Origin: Oscillospiraceae bacterium
GTDB taxonomy: Bacteria; Bacillota; Clostridia; Oscillospirales; Ruminococcaceae
Direction: 5' to 3'
DNA: 64,000 nucleotides
NCBI GenBank assembly: GCA_015067025.1
Contig: SVNC01000001.1
Location: 1 to 64,000 of the forward strand
The notes beneath the pieces are model-generated. The model did no database searches. It was given only the letters and a program-made list of their open reading frames with translations, and was not told the DNA's origin. The translations under genes were made by a program, and so were the position numbers. This document shows positions 52,460 to 62,951 of this stretch, in pieces (within the stretch, counting starts at the first letter, position 1; every line of letters begins with the position of its first letter).

Positions 52460-54415
52460 ATGGACAAATTTATTTTACATTCAGATTACAAGCCTATGGG
52501 CGATCAGCCCGAGGCGATAGACAGTCTTGCAAAGGGTGTACTTGAAGGAAAGAATGAACAGGTGTTGCTTGGCGTTACAGGTTCAGGTAAGACCTTTACA
52601 ATGGCAAATATTATTGAGAAAGTAAACAGACCCACCCTTATCCTTGCACATAACAAGACCTTGGCGGCACAGCTTTGCAGTGAGTTCAAGGAGTTTTTCC
52701 CCGAAAATGCAGTTGAATATTTCGTATCCTACTACGACTATTATCAGCCTGAAGCTTATATTCCCTCAACTGACGCCTATATAGAAAAGGACAGTGCGAT
52801 AAATGATGAGATAGACAGACTCCGCCATAGTGCTACAGCGGCACTGACCGAACGCAGGGACGTTATAATCGTAGCCAGCGTATCCTGTATATACAGCCTT
52901 GGTAGTCCTGAGGATTACCGTGAAAATATGCTTTCTGTAAGAGTAGGTCAGGAGTACGGCAGGGACGATATCATAAAAAAGCTTGTGGATATCCAGTATG
53001 AGCGAAATGATATGAACTTTATCCGAAATAAGTTCAGGGTAAGGGGAGACGTGCTTGAAATATTCCCTGCAGGCGCAACCTCAGACAGAGCGGTAAGAAT
53101 AGAATTTTTCGGAGACGAGGTAGACAGAATTTCCGAAATTGATATAGTTACGGGCGAAGTAAAGACACGTTTTTCACACGTGGCGATCTTTCCTGCGTCC
53201 CATTATATCGTAGGTAAGGACAGGCTTGACAAGGCGTTATCCGATATCTATGATGAGATGGAGGAAAGAGTACGGTATTTTACAGAGAATAAAAAGCTTA
53301 TTGAAGCTCAGAGAATAGAACAGCGTACAAGATACGATATGGAAATGCTCCGTGAAATAGGTACTTGTAAGGGCGTAGAAAACTATTCACGAGTGCTTTC
53401 AGGCAGAGCACCCGGTAGCTCTCCGATAACCCTTTTACACCACTTCCCGAAGGATTTTCTGATGTTTATAGATGAAAGCCACGTAACGTTACCTCAGGTT
53501 AGAGGTATGTTCGGTGGTGACTATGCAAGAAAGAAAAATCTTGTAGATTACGGATTTCGTCTGCCCTCAGCCTATGACAACAGACCTATGAATTTTGAGG
53601 AATTCACGTCCCATATAAATCAGGTGGTATACGTTTCCGCAACTCCGGGTGAATATGAAAAGGGCAGAGCAGAGAACGTGGCAGAGCAGGTTATAAGACC
53701 TACAGGGCTTCTTGACCCTATAGTTGAAGTAAAGCCGGTCGAAGGACAGATAGAGGACTTATATTCCGAGATAAATGAAAGAACCGCCAAGGGCGAATGT
53801 GTGCTTATCACCACCCTTACAAAGAAGATGGCAGAGGATCTCACAAGCTACTATGAAAAGATGGGTGTAAAGATCCGTTATATGCATCACGATATAGATT
53901 CCATCGAGCGTATGGAGATAATAAGAGATCTCAGAATGCACGTCTTTGACGTGCTTGTTGGTATCAACCTTTTAAGAGAAGGTCTTGACCTGCCTGAAGT
54001 TTCTCTTGTTGCAATACTTGACGCTGATAAGGAAGGCTTTTTAAGAAGTGAAACTTCACTTATTCAGACCATAGGCAGAGCGGCAAGAAACGCTGAGGGC
54101 AAAGTAATAATGTACGCCGATACCGTTACAGACAGTATGGAAAGAGCGATAACGGAAACCAACCGCCGCCGAGAGATACAGATGAAGTATAATGAAGAGC
54201 ACGGCATAATTCCTAAAACTATAGTCAAGGATGTAAGAGCGGTGCTTGAAATCTCATCAGGCAAGGATAATAAGCCGAGAAAGATGACTAAGGCACAAAG
54301 AGAGGCACTTATAAAGCAGTATACGGCAGAAATGAAGAATGCCGCAAAACTTCTCGACTTTGAGCATGCCGCATATTTAAGAGATAAGATAAAGGAACTT
54401 AGTGAACAAAAGTAA
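52460..54415 (+). CDS. uvrB: Excinuclease ABC subunit B
   Basis: 651-residue UvrB, the helicase-like damage-verification subunit of nucleotide excision repair. Walker A GVTGSGKT (38-45), the beta-hairpin region [24 protein letters not shown] in MFIDESHVT, and motifs V-VI ([31 protein letters not shown]) are intact. The UVR coiled coil closes the protein. AAAGGAGAAAACGCCCG precedes ATG. uvrA follows after 20 bases. Confidence 0.97.
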   Translation: MDKFILHSDYKPMGDQPEAIDSLAKGVLEGKNEQVLLGVTGSGKTFTMANIIEKVNRPTLILAHNKTLAAQLCSEFKEFFPENAVEYFVSYYDYYQPEAYIPSTDAYIEKDSAINDEIDRLRHSATAALTERRDVIIVASVSCIYSLGSPEDYRENMLSVRVGQEYGRDDIIKKLVDIQYERNDMNFIRNKFRVRGDVLEIFPAGATSDRAVRIEFFGDEVDRISEIDIVTGEVKTRFSHVAIFPASHYIVGKDRLDKALSDIYDEMEERVRYFTENKKLIEAQRIEQRTRYDMEMLREIGTCKGVENYSRVLSGRAPGSSPITLLHHFPKDFLMFIDESHVTLPQVRGMFGGDYARKKNLVDYGFRLPSAYDNRPMNFEEFTSHINQVVYVSATPGEYEKGRAENVAEQVIRPTGLLDPIVEVKPVEGQIEDLYSEINERTAKGECVLITTLTKKMAEDLTSYYEKMGVKIRYMHHDIDSIERMEIIRDLRMHVFDVLVGINLLREGLDLPEVSLVAILDADKEGFLRSETSLIQTIGRAARNAEGKVIMYADTVTDSMERAITETNRRREIQMKYNEEHGIIPKTIVKDVRAVLEISSGKDNKPRKMTKAQREALIKQYTAEMKNAAKLLDFEHAAYLRDKIKELSEQK

Positions 54416-54435
54416 AAGTATAAGGAGAAAAGAAA

Positions 54436-57288
54436 GTGAGTAAGGATAAAATCGTAATCAAAGGTGCGAGAGAGCATAACCTTAAAAATATAGATATAGA
54501 ATTGCCCCGTGATAAGCTTATCGTTATGACAGGGCTTTCAGGTTCAGGAAAATCCTCTCTTGCTTTTGATACAATATATGCAGACGGACAGAGAAGATAT
54601 ATAGAAAGTCTTTCTTCCTATGCAAGAATGTTTTTAGGACAGATGGAAAAGCCTGACGTTGACAGTATAGAGGGCTTGTCTCCTGCTATTTCAATAGATC
54701 AGAAGACTACCTCCAAAAACCCACGTTCAACAGTAGGTACGGTAACAGAGATATACGACTATTTAAGACTTTTATACGCAAGAGTCGGCGTACCTCATTG
54801 TCCTATCTGCGGCAAGGAAATAAAACAGCAGACGGTAGATCAGATAGTTGATAAGGTACTGACGTTACCTGAAAGAACGAAATTCCAGATATTATCCCCC
54901 ATTGTAAGAGGAAGAAAGGGCGAATATAAAAAGGAATTCGAGGACCTTATAAAGCAGGGCTATGCAAGAGTAAGAGTAGATGGTATCATCTATGATTTAT
55001 CGGAGAAAATTCCCCTTGATAAAAATAAAAAGCATAACATCGAAGTAGTAGTTGACAGACTTGTACTGAAAGAGGATATAAAGACCCGCCTTTCCGATAG
55101 CGTTGAAGTGGCGGGAAAGCTCTCTGACGGTCTTGTACTTGTGGATGTGATCGACGGAGAAGAAATGCTCTTTTCTCAGAATTACGCCTGCCCCGAACAC
55201 GGAGTAAGCATAGAAGAGCTTGTACCCCGTATGTTCTCTTTTAACAACCCCTTCGGTGCTTGTCCCACCTGTACGGGTCTTGGTGTTTACAGAAGAATAG
55301 ATGAAACACTTATAATTCCTAATATGGATCTTTCGGTAAAGGAAAACGCAATAACCGCCAGCGGCTGGAAGTATGCTGAAGGAACTATTGCCCAGATGTA
55401 TTTTGATGCAATTGCAAAGGAATACGGCTTCAGCGTGGACACTCCTCTTAAAGATCTTGACAGAAGTCAGATAGAGCCTTTACTCTACGGCACAGGCGAT
55501 AAGAAAATAAAGATTGTCCGTAGTCGTGAGCAGGGCGGCGGTGAATATATGGCGGCTTTTGAGGGCGTTATAAATAACCTTGAACGTCGTTACAGAGAAA
55601 CTACCAGCACCTATTCAAGAGAGGATATCGCACAGTATATGGGGGACAGCGTATGCCCCGACTGTCACGGCCGGCGACTGAAAAAAGAATCCCTTTCCGT
55701 TACTGTAGCAGATAAGAATATAAACGATTTTTGTAATATGAGCGTATCTGATGCTTTAGAGTTTGTAAACTCTATCAGGTTGTCAGAACGCGATGCGATG
55801 ATAGCAAAGCAGATATTAAAGGAAATAAGAGAAAGACTGGGCTTTTTACAAAGCGTAGGTCTTGAATACCTCACCCTTTCAAGAAGTGCAGGTACGTTAT
55901 CAGGCGGCGAAAGTCAGAGAATAAGACTTGCAACCCAGATAGGCAGTTATCTTATGGGCGTGCTTTATATCCTTGACGAGCCGAGTATCGGTCTTCATCA
56001 GCGTGATAATGACAAGCTCATCGCAACACTCCGCCATCTGCGTGATTTAGGTAATACCCTTATCGTGGTTGAACACGACGAAGATACTATGAGAGCGGCA
56101 GACTACGTTGTAGATATAGGACCTGGTGCGGGTGTGCACGGCGGTGAAGTGATCTGTGCAGGCTCTTTACAGGATATTATGGACTGTGAACGCTCCATTA
56201 CAGGACAGTATTTAAGCGGCAAGCTTAAAATAGAAATTCCGCAAAAAAGAAGAGAGCTTACGGGTAAGTGGCTTACTGTAAAGGGTGCAAGAGAAAATAA
56301 CCTTAAGGATATTACGGTAAAGATACCGCTCGGAATATTCACCTGTATCACAGGCGTATCAGGCAGTGGCAAAAGCTCACTTATAAATGAAATAGTTTAT
56401 AAGCACCTTGTAGGAAAGCTTAACCGTGCAAGAGTAAGAGCCGGCGACTTTGACAGCATCAGCGGTGTAAGTCATCTTGACAAAGTAATAGCAATAGACC
56501 AGTCCCCGATAGGCAGAACTCCCCGTTCAAACCCTGCAACATATACAGGTGTATTCGGTGATATCAGAGAGCTTTTTGCACAGACCAACGATGCAAAGAT
56601 GCGTGGCTATACCCAGGGACGTTTCTCCTTTAATATAAAGGGCGGCAGATGCGAAGCCTGCGAGGGTGATGGTATAAAGAAAATTGAAATGCACTTCCTG
56701 CCCGATATTTTCGTTCCCTGTGAAGTATGTAAGGGACATCGATATAACAGAGAAACTCTTGAAGTAAAGTACAGAGGAAAGAATATCTATGACGTACTTG
56801 AAATGACGGTAGAAGAGGGACTTAATTTCTTTGAAAATCACGAAAAGATACGCCGTAAATTACAGACCCTTTACGATGTGGGTCTTGGTTACGTCAAGAT
56901 AGGTCAGCCTGCAACCACGCTTTCAGGAGGTGAGGCACAGAGAGTAAAGCTTGCCACCGAGCTTTCAAAAAGAGCTACGGGCAAGACGGTATATATCCTT
57001 GACGAGCCTACAACCGGACTTCATACAGCGGACGTGCATAAGCTTATTGACGTACTCCAGAAGCTGACAGACGGCGGAAATACCGTACTTGTAATAGAGC
57101 ATAACCTTGACGTTATAAAAACTGCCGATTATATCATAGATATGGGTCCCGAGGGCGGTGACAAGGGCGGTATGGTAATAGCCAGCGGCACACCTGAGGA
57201 GGTTGCTGCTACCGATATTTCCTATACGGGAAGATATTTAGCTCCGCTCCTTGGTATAAAGAGGGATGAGCAGATTACTCTTTCATAA
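54436..57288 (+). CDS. uvrA: Excinuclease ABC subunit A
   Basis: 950-residue UvrA, damage-recognition ATPase with two ABC modules. Walker A GLSGSGKS (33-40) and GVSGSGKS in the second half, two signature motifs ([28 protein letters not shown]), and zinc modules CPICG/CPEHG-CPTC and [12 protein letters not shown] are all seen. The start is GTG, with AAGGAGAAAAGAAA upstream. Length is typical. No uvrC lies in the window. Confidence 0.97.
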   Translation: MSKDKIVIKGAREHNLKNIDIELPRDKLIVMTGLSGSGKSSLAFDTIYADGQRRYIESLSSYARMFLGQMEKPDVDSIEGLSPAISIDQKTTSKNPRSTVGTVTEIYDYLRLLYARVGVPHCPICGKEIKQQTVDQIVDKVLTLPERTKFQILSPIVRGRKGEYKKEFEDLIKQGYARVRVDGIIYDLSEKIPLDKNKKHNIEVVVDRLVLKEDIKTRLSDSVEVAGKLSDGLVLVDVIDGEEMLFSQNYACPEHGVSIEELVPRMFSFNNPFGACPTCTGLGVYRRIDETLIIPNMDLSVKENAITASGWKYAEGTIAQMYFDAIAKEYGFSVDTPLKDLDRSQIEPLLYGTGDKKIKIVRSREQGGGEYMAAFEGVINNLERRYRETTSTYSREDIAQYMGDSVCPDCHGRRLKKESLSVTVADKNINDFCNMSVSDALEFVNSIRLSERDAMIAKQILKEIRERLGFLQSVGLEYLTLSRSAGTLSGGESQRIRLATQIGSYLMGVLYILDEPSIGLHQRDNDKLIATLRHLRDLGNTLIVVEHDEDTMRAADYVVDIGPGAGVHGGEVICAGSLQDIMDCERSITGQYLSGKLKIEIPQKRRELTGKWLTVKGARENNLKDITVKIPLGIFTCITGVSGSGKSSLINEIVYKHLVGKLNRARVRAGDFDSISGVSHLDKVIAIDQSPIGRTPRSNPATYTGVFGDIRELFAQTNDAKMRGYTQGRFSFNIKGGRCEACEGDGIKKIEMHFLPDIFVPCEVCKGHRYNRETLEVKYRGKNIYDVLEMTVEEGLNFFENHEKIRRKLQTLYDVGLGYVKIGQPATTLSGGEAQRVKLATELSKRATGKTVYILDEPTTGLHTADVHKLIDVLQKLTDGGNTVLVIEHNLDVIKTADYIIDMGPEGGDKGGMVIASGTPEEVAATDISYTGRYLAPLLGIKRDEQITLS

Positions 57289-57323
57289 GAGTGGTATTAT
57301 TTTTAAAAAGCTGAAAAAAACTC

Positions 57324-57352
57324 TTGTAAGTTAAAGCAAAATATGGTATACT
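57324..57352 (+). promoter_or_regulatory. Sigma-A-like promoter of hom
   Basis: TTGTAA (57324-57329), 17-base spacer, TATACT (57347-57352), in the 147-base gap after uvrA. Confidence 0.75.
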
Positions 57353-57435
57353 TAAATTTGTATAAAAATCGAACAAGAGAAATAAGTCTGAGCCTTTGAA
57401 AAGTATTAAGAACGGCAAAGACTTAAAGGAAAGGA

Positions 57436-58677
57436 ATGGTCACAGATATGGCTAAAATAGCAGTTCTGGGCTACGGCGTTGTCGGATCGGGAACGGTCGA
57501 AGTTATCTACAAAAATCAGCAGGGGCTGGAAAAGAAAGCAGGTCAGGGTATTGAAGTGAAATACATCCTTGATTTAAGAGATTTCCCCGACAGTCCTTAT
57601 GCGGATAAATTTACAAAGGATTTTAACGTAATAGTAAACGACCCTGAAATAGACGTGGTTGTAGAAGTACTCGGTGGTGTAAAGTTTGCATATCCTTATG
57701 TAAAGGCATCACTTGAAGCAGGAAAGAGTGTTGTTACCTCAAACAAGGAGCTGGTTGCTACCTACGGAGCTGAGCTTCTTGCAATAGCAAAGGAAAAGAA
57801 TATAAACTTCTTCTTTGAAGCAAGTGTAGGCGGTGGCATTCCTATCATCAGACCTTTACATCAGTGTCTGTCTGCAAACCGCATTGAAGAAATTGCAGGT
57901 ATCTTAAACGGTACGACAAACTTCATCCTTACAAAGATGATAAGAGATAATATGGGCTTTGACGAAGCTCTTAAGATTGCGCAGGAGCTGGGCTACGCAG
58001 AGCGAGATCCTTCCGCTGACGTTGACGGTATTGACGCTTGCAGAAAGATATGCATTTTAGCGTCACTCTCCTTCGGAAAACACGTATATCCTGACAATAT
58101 CCACACAGAGGGTATCACAAAGATCACGCCTGAGGACGTTGCCTACTGCGAAAACTTCGGTGGCTCTATAAAGCTTATCGGCTGGGCGGCAAAACAGGAA
58201 AATGACAAGGTAGCGATTATGGTATGTCCTGCCTTTATCCACGAGGACAGCCAGCTTGCAGGCGTAAACGACGTGTTCAACGCTATACTTGTAAGAGGCG
58301 ACTCTACAGGCGACGTGGTATTCTACGGCAAGGGTGCCGGAAAGCTTCCTACAGCAAGTGCGGTGGTTGCCGACGTTGTTGACGTAGTCAAGGCTACAGG
58401 TACTTCAAAGTCACTCAGATGGGAAGATAGTGAGCAGGACTTCATCGAAGATACAAACAACATCGTATGTGAAAACTATATAAGAGTAAGCGGTACGGAT
58501 AAATCTCTCATCGAATATCTCTTCGGTGAAGTAACATACCTTTCAAGAAAGGGTGCACCTGCTGACGAGCTTGCATTCACAACCTCGGCTATAAGCGAAA
58601 AGGAATGTGAAGAAAAAATAGGCGAGCTTCAGAAGAAGGCGACTGTACTCGGCAGAATAAGAATACTCAATTATTAA
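57436..58677 (+). CDS. hom: Homoserine dehydrogenase
   Basis: 413-residue NAD(P)H enzyme of the aspartate pathway, making homoserine from aspartate semialdehyde for threonine and methionine. The Rossmann motif is [10 protein letters not shown] (11-20), the catalytic region has [14 protein letters not shown] and [12 protein letters not shown], and [17 protein letters not shown] is a family signature. About 75 C-terminal residues look like a reduced ACT domain, so feedback by threonine is possible. ATG at 57436 has AAAGGA 5 bases upstream; the second ATG (57448) is an alternative. No other threonine gene is adjacent. Confidence 0.93.
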   Translation: MVTDMAKIAVLGYGVVGSGTVEVIYKNQQGLEKKAGQGIEVKYILDLRDFPDSPYADKFTKDFNVIVNDPEIDVVVEVLGGVKFAYPYVKASLEAGKSVVTSNKELVATYGAELLAIAKEKNINFFFEASVGGGIPIIRPLHQCLSANRIEEIAGILNGTTNFILTKMIRDNMGFDEALKIAQELGYAERDPSADVDGIDACRKICILASLSFGKHVYPDNIHTEGITKITPEDVAYCENFGGSIKLIGWAAKQENDKVAIMVCPAFIHEDSQLAGVNDVFNAILVRGDSTGDVVFYGKGAGKLPTASAVVADVVDVVKATGTSKSLRWEDSEQDFIEDTNNIVCENYIRVSGTDKSLIEYLFGEVTYLSRKGAPADELAFTTSAISEKECEEKIGELQKKATVLGRIRILNY

Positions 58678-58717
58678 TAGCGTACACATATCATACTTGC
58701 GAAAGGAAATACCCGAA

Positions 58718-59428
58718 ATGGAAAAACAGCCTAAATATAAAAGAATACTCTTAAAGCTCAGTGGTGAAGCACTTGCAGGCGAAAAGAAGATGGGACTTGA
58801 TATCCCCACAATAACCGAAATATGCAAAAGCATAAAGAAGTGTGCTGACGTAGGTACACAGATAGGTATCGTCGTAGGTGGCGGTAACTACTGGAGAGGT
58901 CGTTCAAGCGAATCTATGGACAGAGTAAGAGCAGACCATATCGGTATGCTTGCAACTGCTATGAACGCTCTTGCAGTAGCCGACGTTCTCGAAGGACTCG
59001 GTTGCGAGGTAAGAGTACAGACTGCTATTGATATGAAGCAGATAGCAGAACCCTATATCAGACAGAAGACTTTAAGACACTTTGAAAAGGGCAGAATAGT
59101 AATATTCGGTTGCGGAACAGGCAGTCCCTTCTTTTCAACAGACAGTGCGGCAGCATTAAGAGCGGCAGAAATAAACGCTGATATACTTTTAAAGGCTACT
59201 ATGGTAGATGGTATTTACAATAAGGATCCCCACAAGTATGCAGATGCTGTAAAGTATGAAACACTTTCCCACCACGAAATACTCGTTCACAGTTTAAAGG
59301 TTATGGACAGTGCGGCGGCGGCAATGTGCAGTGAAAACAAGACACCTATTTTAGTATTTGATTTAAGCAGACCCGATAATATCTTTGACGCTGTAATGGG
59401 CGAAAAGGTCGGAACAGTAGTAAGCTAA
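58718..59428 (+). CDS. pyrH: Uridylate kinase
   Basis: 236-residue bacterial UMP kinase of the amino-acid kinase fold, making UDP for RNA and envelope precursors. [11 protein letters not shown] opens the protein; [28 protein letters not shown] and [16 protein letters not shown] are diagnostic. ATG at 58718 is chosen, with GAAAGG 11 bases before; a TTG further upstream overlaps that site. frr follows, but here the usual rpsB-tsf partners upstream are replaced by hom. Confidence 0.95.
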   Translation: MEKQPKYKRILLKLSGEALAGEKKMGLDIPTITEICKSIKKCADVGTQIGIVVGGGNYWRGRSSESMDRVRADHIGMLATAMNALAVADVLEGLGCEVRVQTAIDMKQIAEPYIRQKTLRHFEKGRIVIFGCGTGSPFFSTDSAAALRAAEINADILLKATMVDGIYNKDPHKYADAVKYETLSHHEILVHSLKVMDSAAAAMCSENKTPILVFDLSRPDNIFDAVMGEKVGTVVS

Positions 59429-59487
59429 GAACATAAGCGATAGAATATCGCAAAAATAAACGGTCATAACTGAAAGGAATTAAAATT

Positions 59488-60042
59488 ATGAAGGCTACAA
59501 TCAACACAGCAAAAGAAAAAATGGAAAAGTGCGTTGCAGCTTTAGAAAATGAATTTGCAACCATCCGTGCAGGAAGAGCAAACCCTGCTGTTCTTGACAA
59601 GATAACGGTAGATTATTACGGTGTACCCACACAGATCAACGCTATGGCGGCTGTATCTGTTGCAGAAGCAAGAATTCTCGTTATCACTCCTTGGGATGCG
59701 ACCACGTTAAAGTCTATCGAAAAGGCAATTCTTGCAAGTGATATCGGTATAACACCCACAAATGATGGCAAAGCTATCCGTATAGTATTCCCCCAGCTTA
59801 CAGAGGAAAGAAGAAAAGAACTCTGCAAACAGATAAAGAAGATGGGTGAAGACAGTAAGGTAGCTGTAAGAAACGTTCGTCGTGATGCTATGGATAAGCT
59901 TAAGGCAATGAAGAAGAATTCCGAAATCACAGAAGATGATTTAAAGGACTGCGAAAAGAAGGTTCAGGATCACACAGATAAGTTCTGTGACAAGATCGAC
60001 AGCGTTTGTGCAGATAAAGAAAAGGAAATAATGACGGTATAA
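59488..60042 (+). CDS. frr: Ribosome recycling factor
   Basis: 184-residue RRF, which with EF-G splits post-termination ribosomes. The long three-helix bundle starts AKEKMEKCVAALENEFATIRAGRANPAVL and ends in a charged helix; DYYGVPTQINAMAAVSVAEARILVI is typical of the middle domain. GAAAGGAATTAAAATT precedes ATG. The uppS start codon lies two bases after its stop. Confidence 0.97.
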   Translation: MKATINTAKEKMEKCVAALENEFATIRAGRANPAVLDKITVDYYGVPTQINAMAAVSVAEARILVITPWDATTLKSIEKAILASDIGITPTNDGKAIRIVFPQLTEERRKELCKQIKKMGEDSKVAVRNVRRDAMDKLKAMKKNSEITEDDLKDCEKKVQDHTDKFCDKIDSVCADKEKEIMTV

Positions 60043-60044
60043 AA

Positions 60045-60764
60045 TTGGCTGAAAATGTTTTACCTAAAGAGCAGATGCCTGCTCACGTAGGCATAATAAT
60101 GGACGGTAACGGCAGGTGGGCTAAAAAAAGAGGTCTTCCACGTACCGCAGGTCACGCACAGGGTGCAAAGGTCTTTAAAAACACTGTTGAATGGTGCAGA
60201 GAGCTTGGTATAAAATATGCCACCTTTTATGCTTTTTCAACTGAAAACTGGAAGCGACCCAAAGAAGAAGTTGACGCCATTATGAATTTGCTGAATAAAT
60301 ACCTTGATGACATAAGAAAAATGTCCCAGAAGAATACAAGAATAATTTTTCTTGGCGACAAAGGGGCATTTTCAGAAGAAGTAGCGGCAAGACTTACTGA
60401 AATCGAAGAGGTTTCTGCCGCAAACGACGGACTTTACGTTCTTGTTGCACTGAACTACGGCGGCAGGGATGAAATTGTAACTGCGGCTAAAAGGATAGCA
60501 CAGGAATATAAGGACGGAAAAATCAGTATAGATGATATAAGCGAAGAGTCGTTTGAAGATTATCTGTACACGAAGGGGATACCTCCTGCGGATCTTATTA
60601 TAAGACCCAGCGGAGAACAGCGTACCTCCAACTTTCTCGTATGGCAGGCAGCTTATGCTGAGCTTGTTTTTATGGATGTGCTCTGGCCCGATTTCTCAAA
60701 AAAGGATCTTAAAGCTGCGTGTGAAGAGTTTATGTCACGCAACCGCAGATTTGGCGGTGTATGA
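60045..60764 (+). CDS. uppS: Isoprenyl transferase (undecaprenyl diphosphate synthase)
   Basis: 239-residue cis-prenyltransferase that makes the C55 carrier for peptidoglycan. MPAHVGIIMDGNGRWAKKRG with catalytic Asp20, and RPSGEQRTSNFLVWQ with AELVF, are signature regions. The frame opens with TTG two bases after frr's stop and lacks a near ribosome binding site, so translational coupling is likely; ATG at 60075 would remove ten residues but keep the active site. Confidence 0.95.
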   Translation: MAENVLPKEQMPAHVGIIMDGNGRWAKKRGLPRTAGHAQGAKVFKNTVEWCRELGIKYATFYAFSTENWKRPKEEVDAIMNLLNKYLDDIRKMSQKNTRIIFLGDKGAFSEEVAARLTEIEEVSAANDGLYVLVALNYGGRDEIVTAAKRIAQEYKDGKISIDDISEESFEDYLYTKGIPPADLIIRPSGEQRTSNFLVWQAAYAELVFMDVLWPDFSKKDLKAACEEFMSRNRRFGGV

Positions 60765-60785
60765 TTCTTTTGGAAAGGACAGTAA

Positions 60786-61637
60786 ATGGCAAAAAGATTG
60801 ATATCTGCGGCTATCGCAATACCCTTAGGGCTTGTCGTCATTATTCTCAATAATGAATTGCTTTACTATATAGCCATGACCCTACTATCTGTAATGGCTG
60901 TGTATGAGCTTTTTATGGCTACAAAGTATCTTAAGAATAAGCTTATATCAGCACTAAGTCTTATATTTGTAGCAGTTGTACCTTTTGTATACTGGATAGA
61001 GGAGTTAAGAAGACACGTAAAGCTTATATATCTTTGTTTTATAATACTGCTTGCCGTTACAATGATAGCAAAGCACGAAAGAGTAAAGTTCGAGCAGGTA
61101 GCGTTAGTCTCCTTTATATCTCTTGCAATACCGCTTGCACTTAACACTATTTCTTTTATAAGAACAAACTTCCCCGAGCATTCAATTTTCTATATAGTTT
61201 ATATAATGCTCAGCGTTTGGGTAGGAGACGCAGGTGCTTACTTTGTAGGAACATTCCTCGGTAAACATAAAATGTGTCCTAAGATAAGCCCCAAAAAGAC
61301 CTGGGAAGGTTTCTTCGGTGGCATAATAACCACAGGTGTAATAGCACTTATTACCTGCTTTGTATATGAGTTTATTGACACTACGGTAAATAATGGCGTA
61401 CACACCTTCAGTGTGAACTATCTGTATCTTGTGGGATTATCCCTTGTACTTTCAGTACTTGGTGTACTTGGAGATCTTTCAGCATCTCTTATCAAGAGAG
61501 AATGTTCTGTAAAAGACTTCGGCAACATACTCCCCGGACACGGTGGTGTGCTTGACAGATTTGACAGCGTTCTTTTTGCGGCACCCTTTGCCTATATGCT
61601 GTTCCAGTTATGGTCACCTATCACACAGATAATCTAA
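60786..61637 (+). CDS. cdsA: Phosphatidate cytidylyltransferase
   Basis: 283-residue integral membrane enzyme making CDP-diacylglycerol for phospholipids. It has about eight hydrophobic helices; GDAGAYFVGTFLGKHKM and PKKTWEGFFGG precede the signature KDFGNILPGHGGVLDRFDS near the C-terminus. Length is typical. GGAAAGGACAGTAA precedes ATG. It continues the order uppS-cdsA-dxr-rseP, common in bacteria. Confidence 0.95.
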   Translation: MAKRLISAAIAIPLGLVVIILNNELLYYIAMTLLSVMAVYELFMATKYLKNKLISALSLIFVAVVPFVYWIEELRRHVKLIYLCFIILLAVTMIAKHERVKFEQVALVSFISLAIPLALNTISFIRTNFPEHSIFYIVYIMLSVWVGDAGAYFVGTFLGKHKMCPKISPKKTWEGFFGGIITTGVIALITCFVYEFIDTTVNNGVHTFSVNYLYLVGLSLVLSVLGVLGDLSASLIKRECSVKDFGNILPGHGGVLDRFDSVLFAAPFAYMLFQLWSPITQII

Positions 61638-61665
61638 GATAATATTCAATTCAAGTTAAGAAACG

Positions 61666-61696
61666 ATGCCGAAGTTGTACATCTTCGGCATTCTTT
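61666..61696 (+). terminator. Terminator-like hairpin between cdsA and dxr
   Basis: ATGCCGAAG (61666-61674) pairs with CTTCGGCAT (61683-61691), followed by TCTTTG, a short T-run. It may attenuate rather than end the operon, since dxr normally follows cdsA. Confidence 0.55.
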
Positions 61697-61770
61697 GTCG
61701 TAATGATAACTTCGATTTGATAGTATGTTAGCGTGTTGCTGTCTTAAATTCCTGCAATAAGGAGATAAAA

Positions 61771-62916
61771 ATGAGTATTCCGAATAATATAACTTTGCTT
61801 GGCAGTACAGGGTCGATAGGTACACAGACCCTTGACGTATGCCGAAGACACAATATAAAAGTAAAGGCACTTACTGCCAATAAGAGCGTAAAGCTTTTAT
61901 GCGAGCAGGCGAGAGAGTTTATGCCGGAGTATGTCTGCATAGGTGATGATAGCCTTTACAGTGATGTGAAAAACAGTCTTGCCGATACTGATATAAAGGT
62001 GTTTTGCGGTATTGACGGTATATGTGAAGTGGCTACGGTAAAGGCTGATATGACAGTAAATGCAGTTGTCGGTATGGTTGGACTTCGTCCAACTCTGTCC
62101 GCTCTTGACAGCGGAAATATGGTTGCCCTTGCAAATAAGGAAACTCTTGTTACAGGCGGCGAACTTGTAATGAAAAAAGCGGCAGAAAAAAATCTCCCGA
62201 TAATCCCCATAGACAGCGAACATAGTGCAATTTTCCAGTCACTTATGGGTAATGAAAAAAATAAAATTGATAAAATTCTTCTTACTGCTTCAGGCGGTCC
62301 TTTTTACGGTTACAGCTATGAGCAGTTAAAAGAAGTTACAAAGGCTCAGGCGTTAAAGCATCCTAACTGGGCAATGGGACAAAAAATAACCATTGATAGT
62401 GCTACACTTATGAATAAGGGGCTTGAGCTTATAGAAGCGGTGTGGCTTTTTGACGTTGCACCCGATGATATAGAAATACTTGTACATCGTCAGAGTATTC
62501 TTCATTCTGCGGTACAGTACGCAGATGGTTCGATTATCGGTCAGCTTGGTGTACCGGATATGAAAATACCGATACAGTTTGCCCTTACCTATCCCGAAAG
62601 ACATTCTTGCGATGTGAAAAGACTTTCTCTTTCGGATGTGGGTACTCTCACCTTTGCAAAAGCAGATGAAGAAACCTTCCTTTGTCTTGCATCTGCAAAA
62701 AAAGCTATAAAGAGAAAGGGGACTGCCTGCACAGTGCTAAACAGTGCTAACGAAACGGCAGTAGAGCTTTTCCTAAAGGATAAGATACCATTTTATCGCA
62801 TAGGAGAGCTTGTAGCAGACGCTTTGCGTGACGTAAAGCCTGAAGATAAAGTAACGCTTGAAGCGGTGCTTGAAACAGAAAAGACAGCTAAGGAATACGT
62901 TCTTGGCAGAGTATAA
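61771..62916 (+). CDS. dxr: 1-deoxy-D-xylulose 5-phosphate reductoisomerase
   Basis: 381-residue enzyme of the MEP isoprenoid pathway, converting DXP to MEP with NADPH. The NADPH site is LGSTGSIGTQTLDV (10-23), and LANKETLVTGG, PIDSEHSAIFQ and LTASGGPF are the family's metal and substrate segments. Length is a little under E. coli (398) but full. AAGGAGATAAAA precedes ATG. It supplies precursors to uppS just upstream. Confidence 0.96.
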   Translation: MSIPNNITLLGSTGSIGTQTLDVCRRHNIKVKALTANKSVKLLCEQAREFMPEYVCIGDDSLYSDVKNSLADTDIKVFCGIDGICEVATVKADMTVNAVVGMVGLRPTLSALDSGNMVALANKETLVTGGELVMKKAAEKNLPIIPIDSEHSAIFQSLMGNEKNKIDKILLTASGGPFYGYSYEQLKEVTKAQALKHPNWAMGQKITIDSATLMNKGLELIEAVWLFDVAPDDIEILVHRQSILHSAVQYADGSIIGQLGVPDMKIPIQFALTYPERHSCDVKRLSLSDVGTLTFAKADEETFLCLASAKKAIKRKGTACTVLNSANETAVELFLKDKIPFYRIGELVADALRDVKPEDKVTLEAVLETEKTAKEYVLGRV

Positions 62917-62951
62917 AATGAAAAAAGTAGTTTTGATATAAGGAGTAAGCT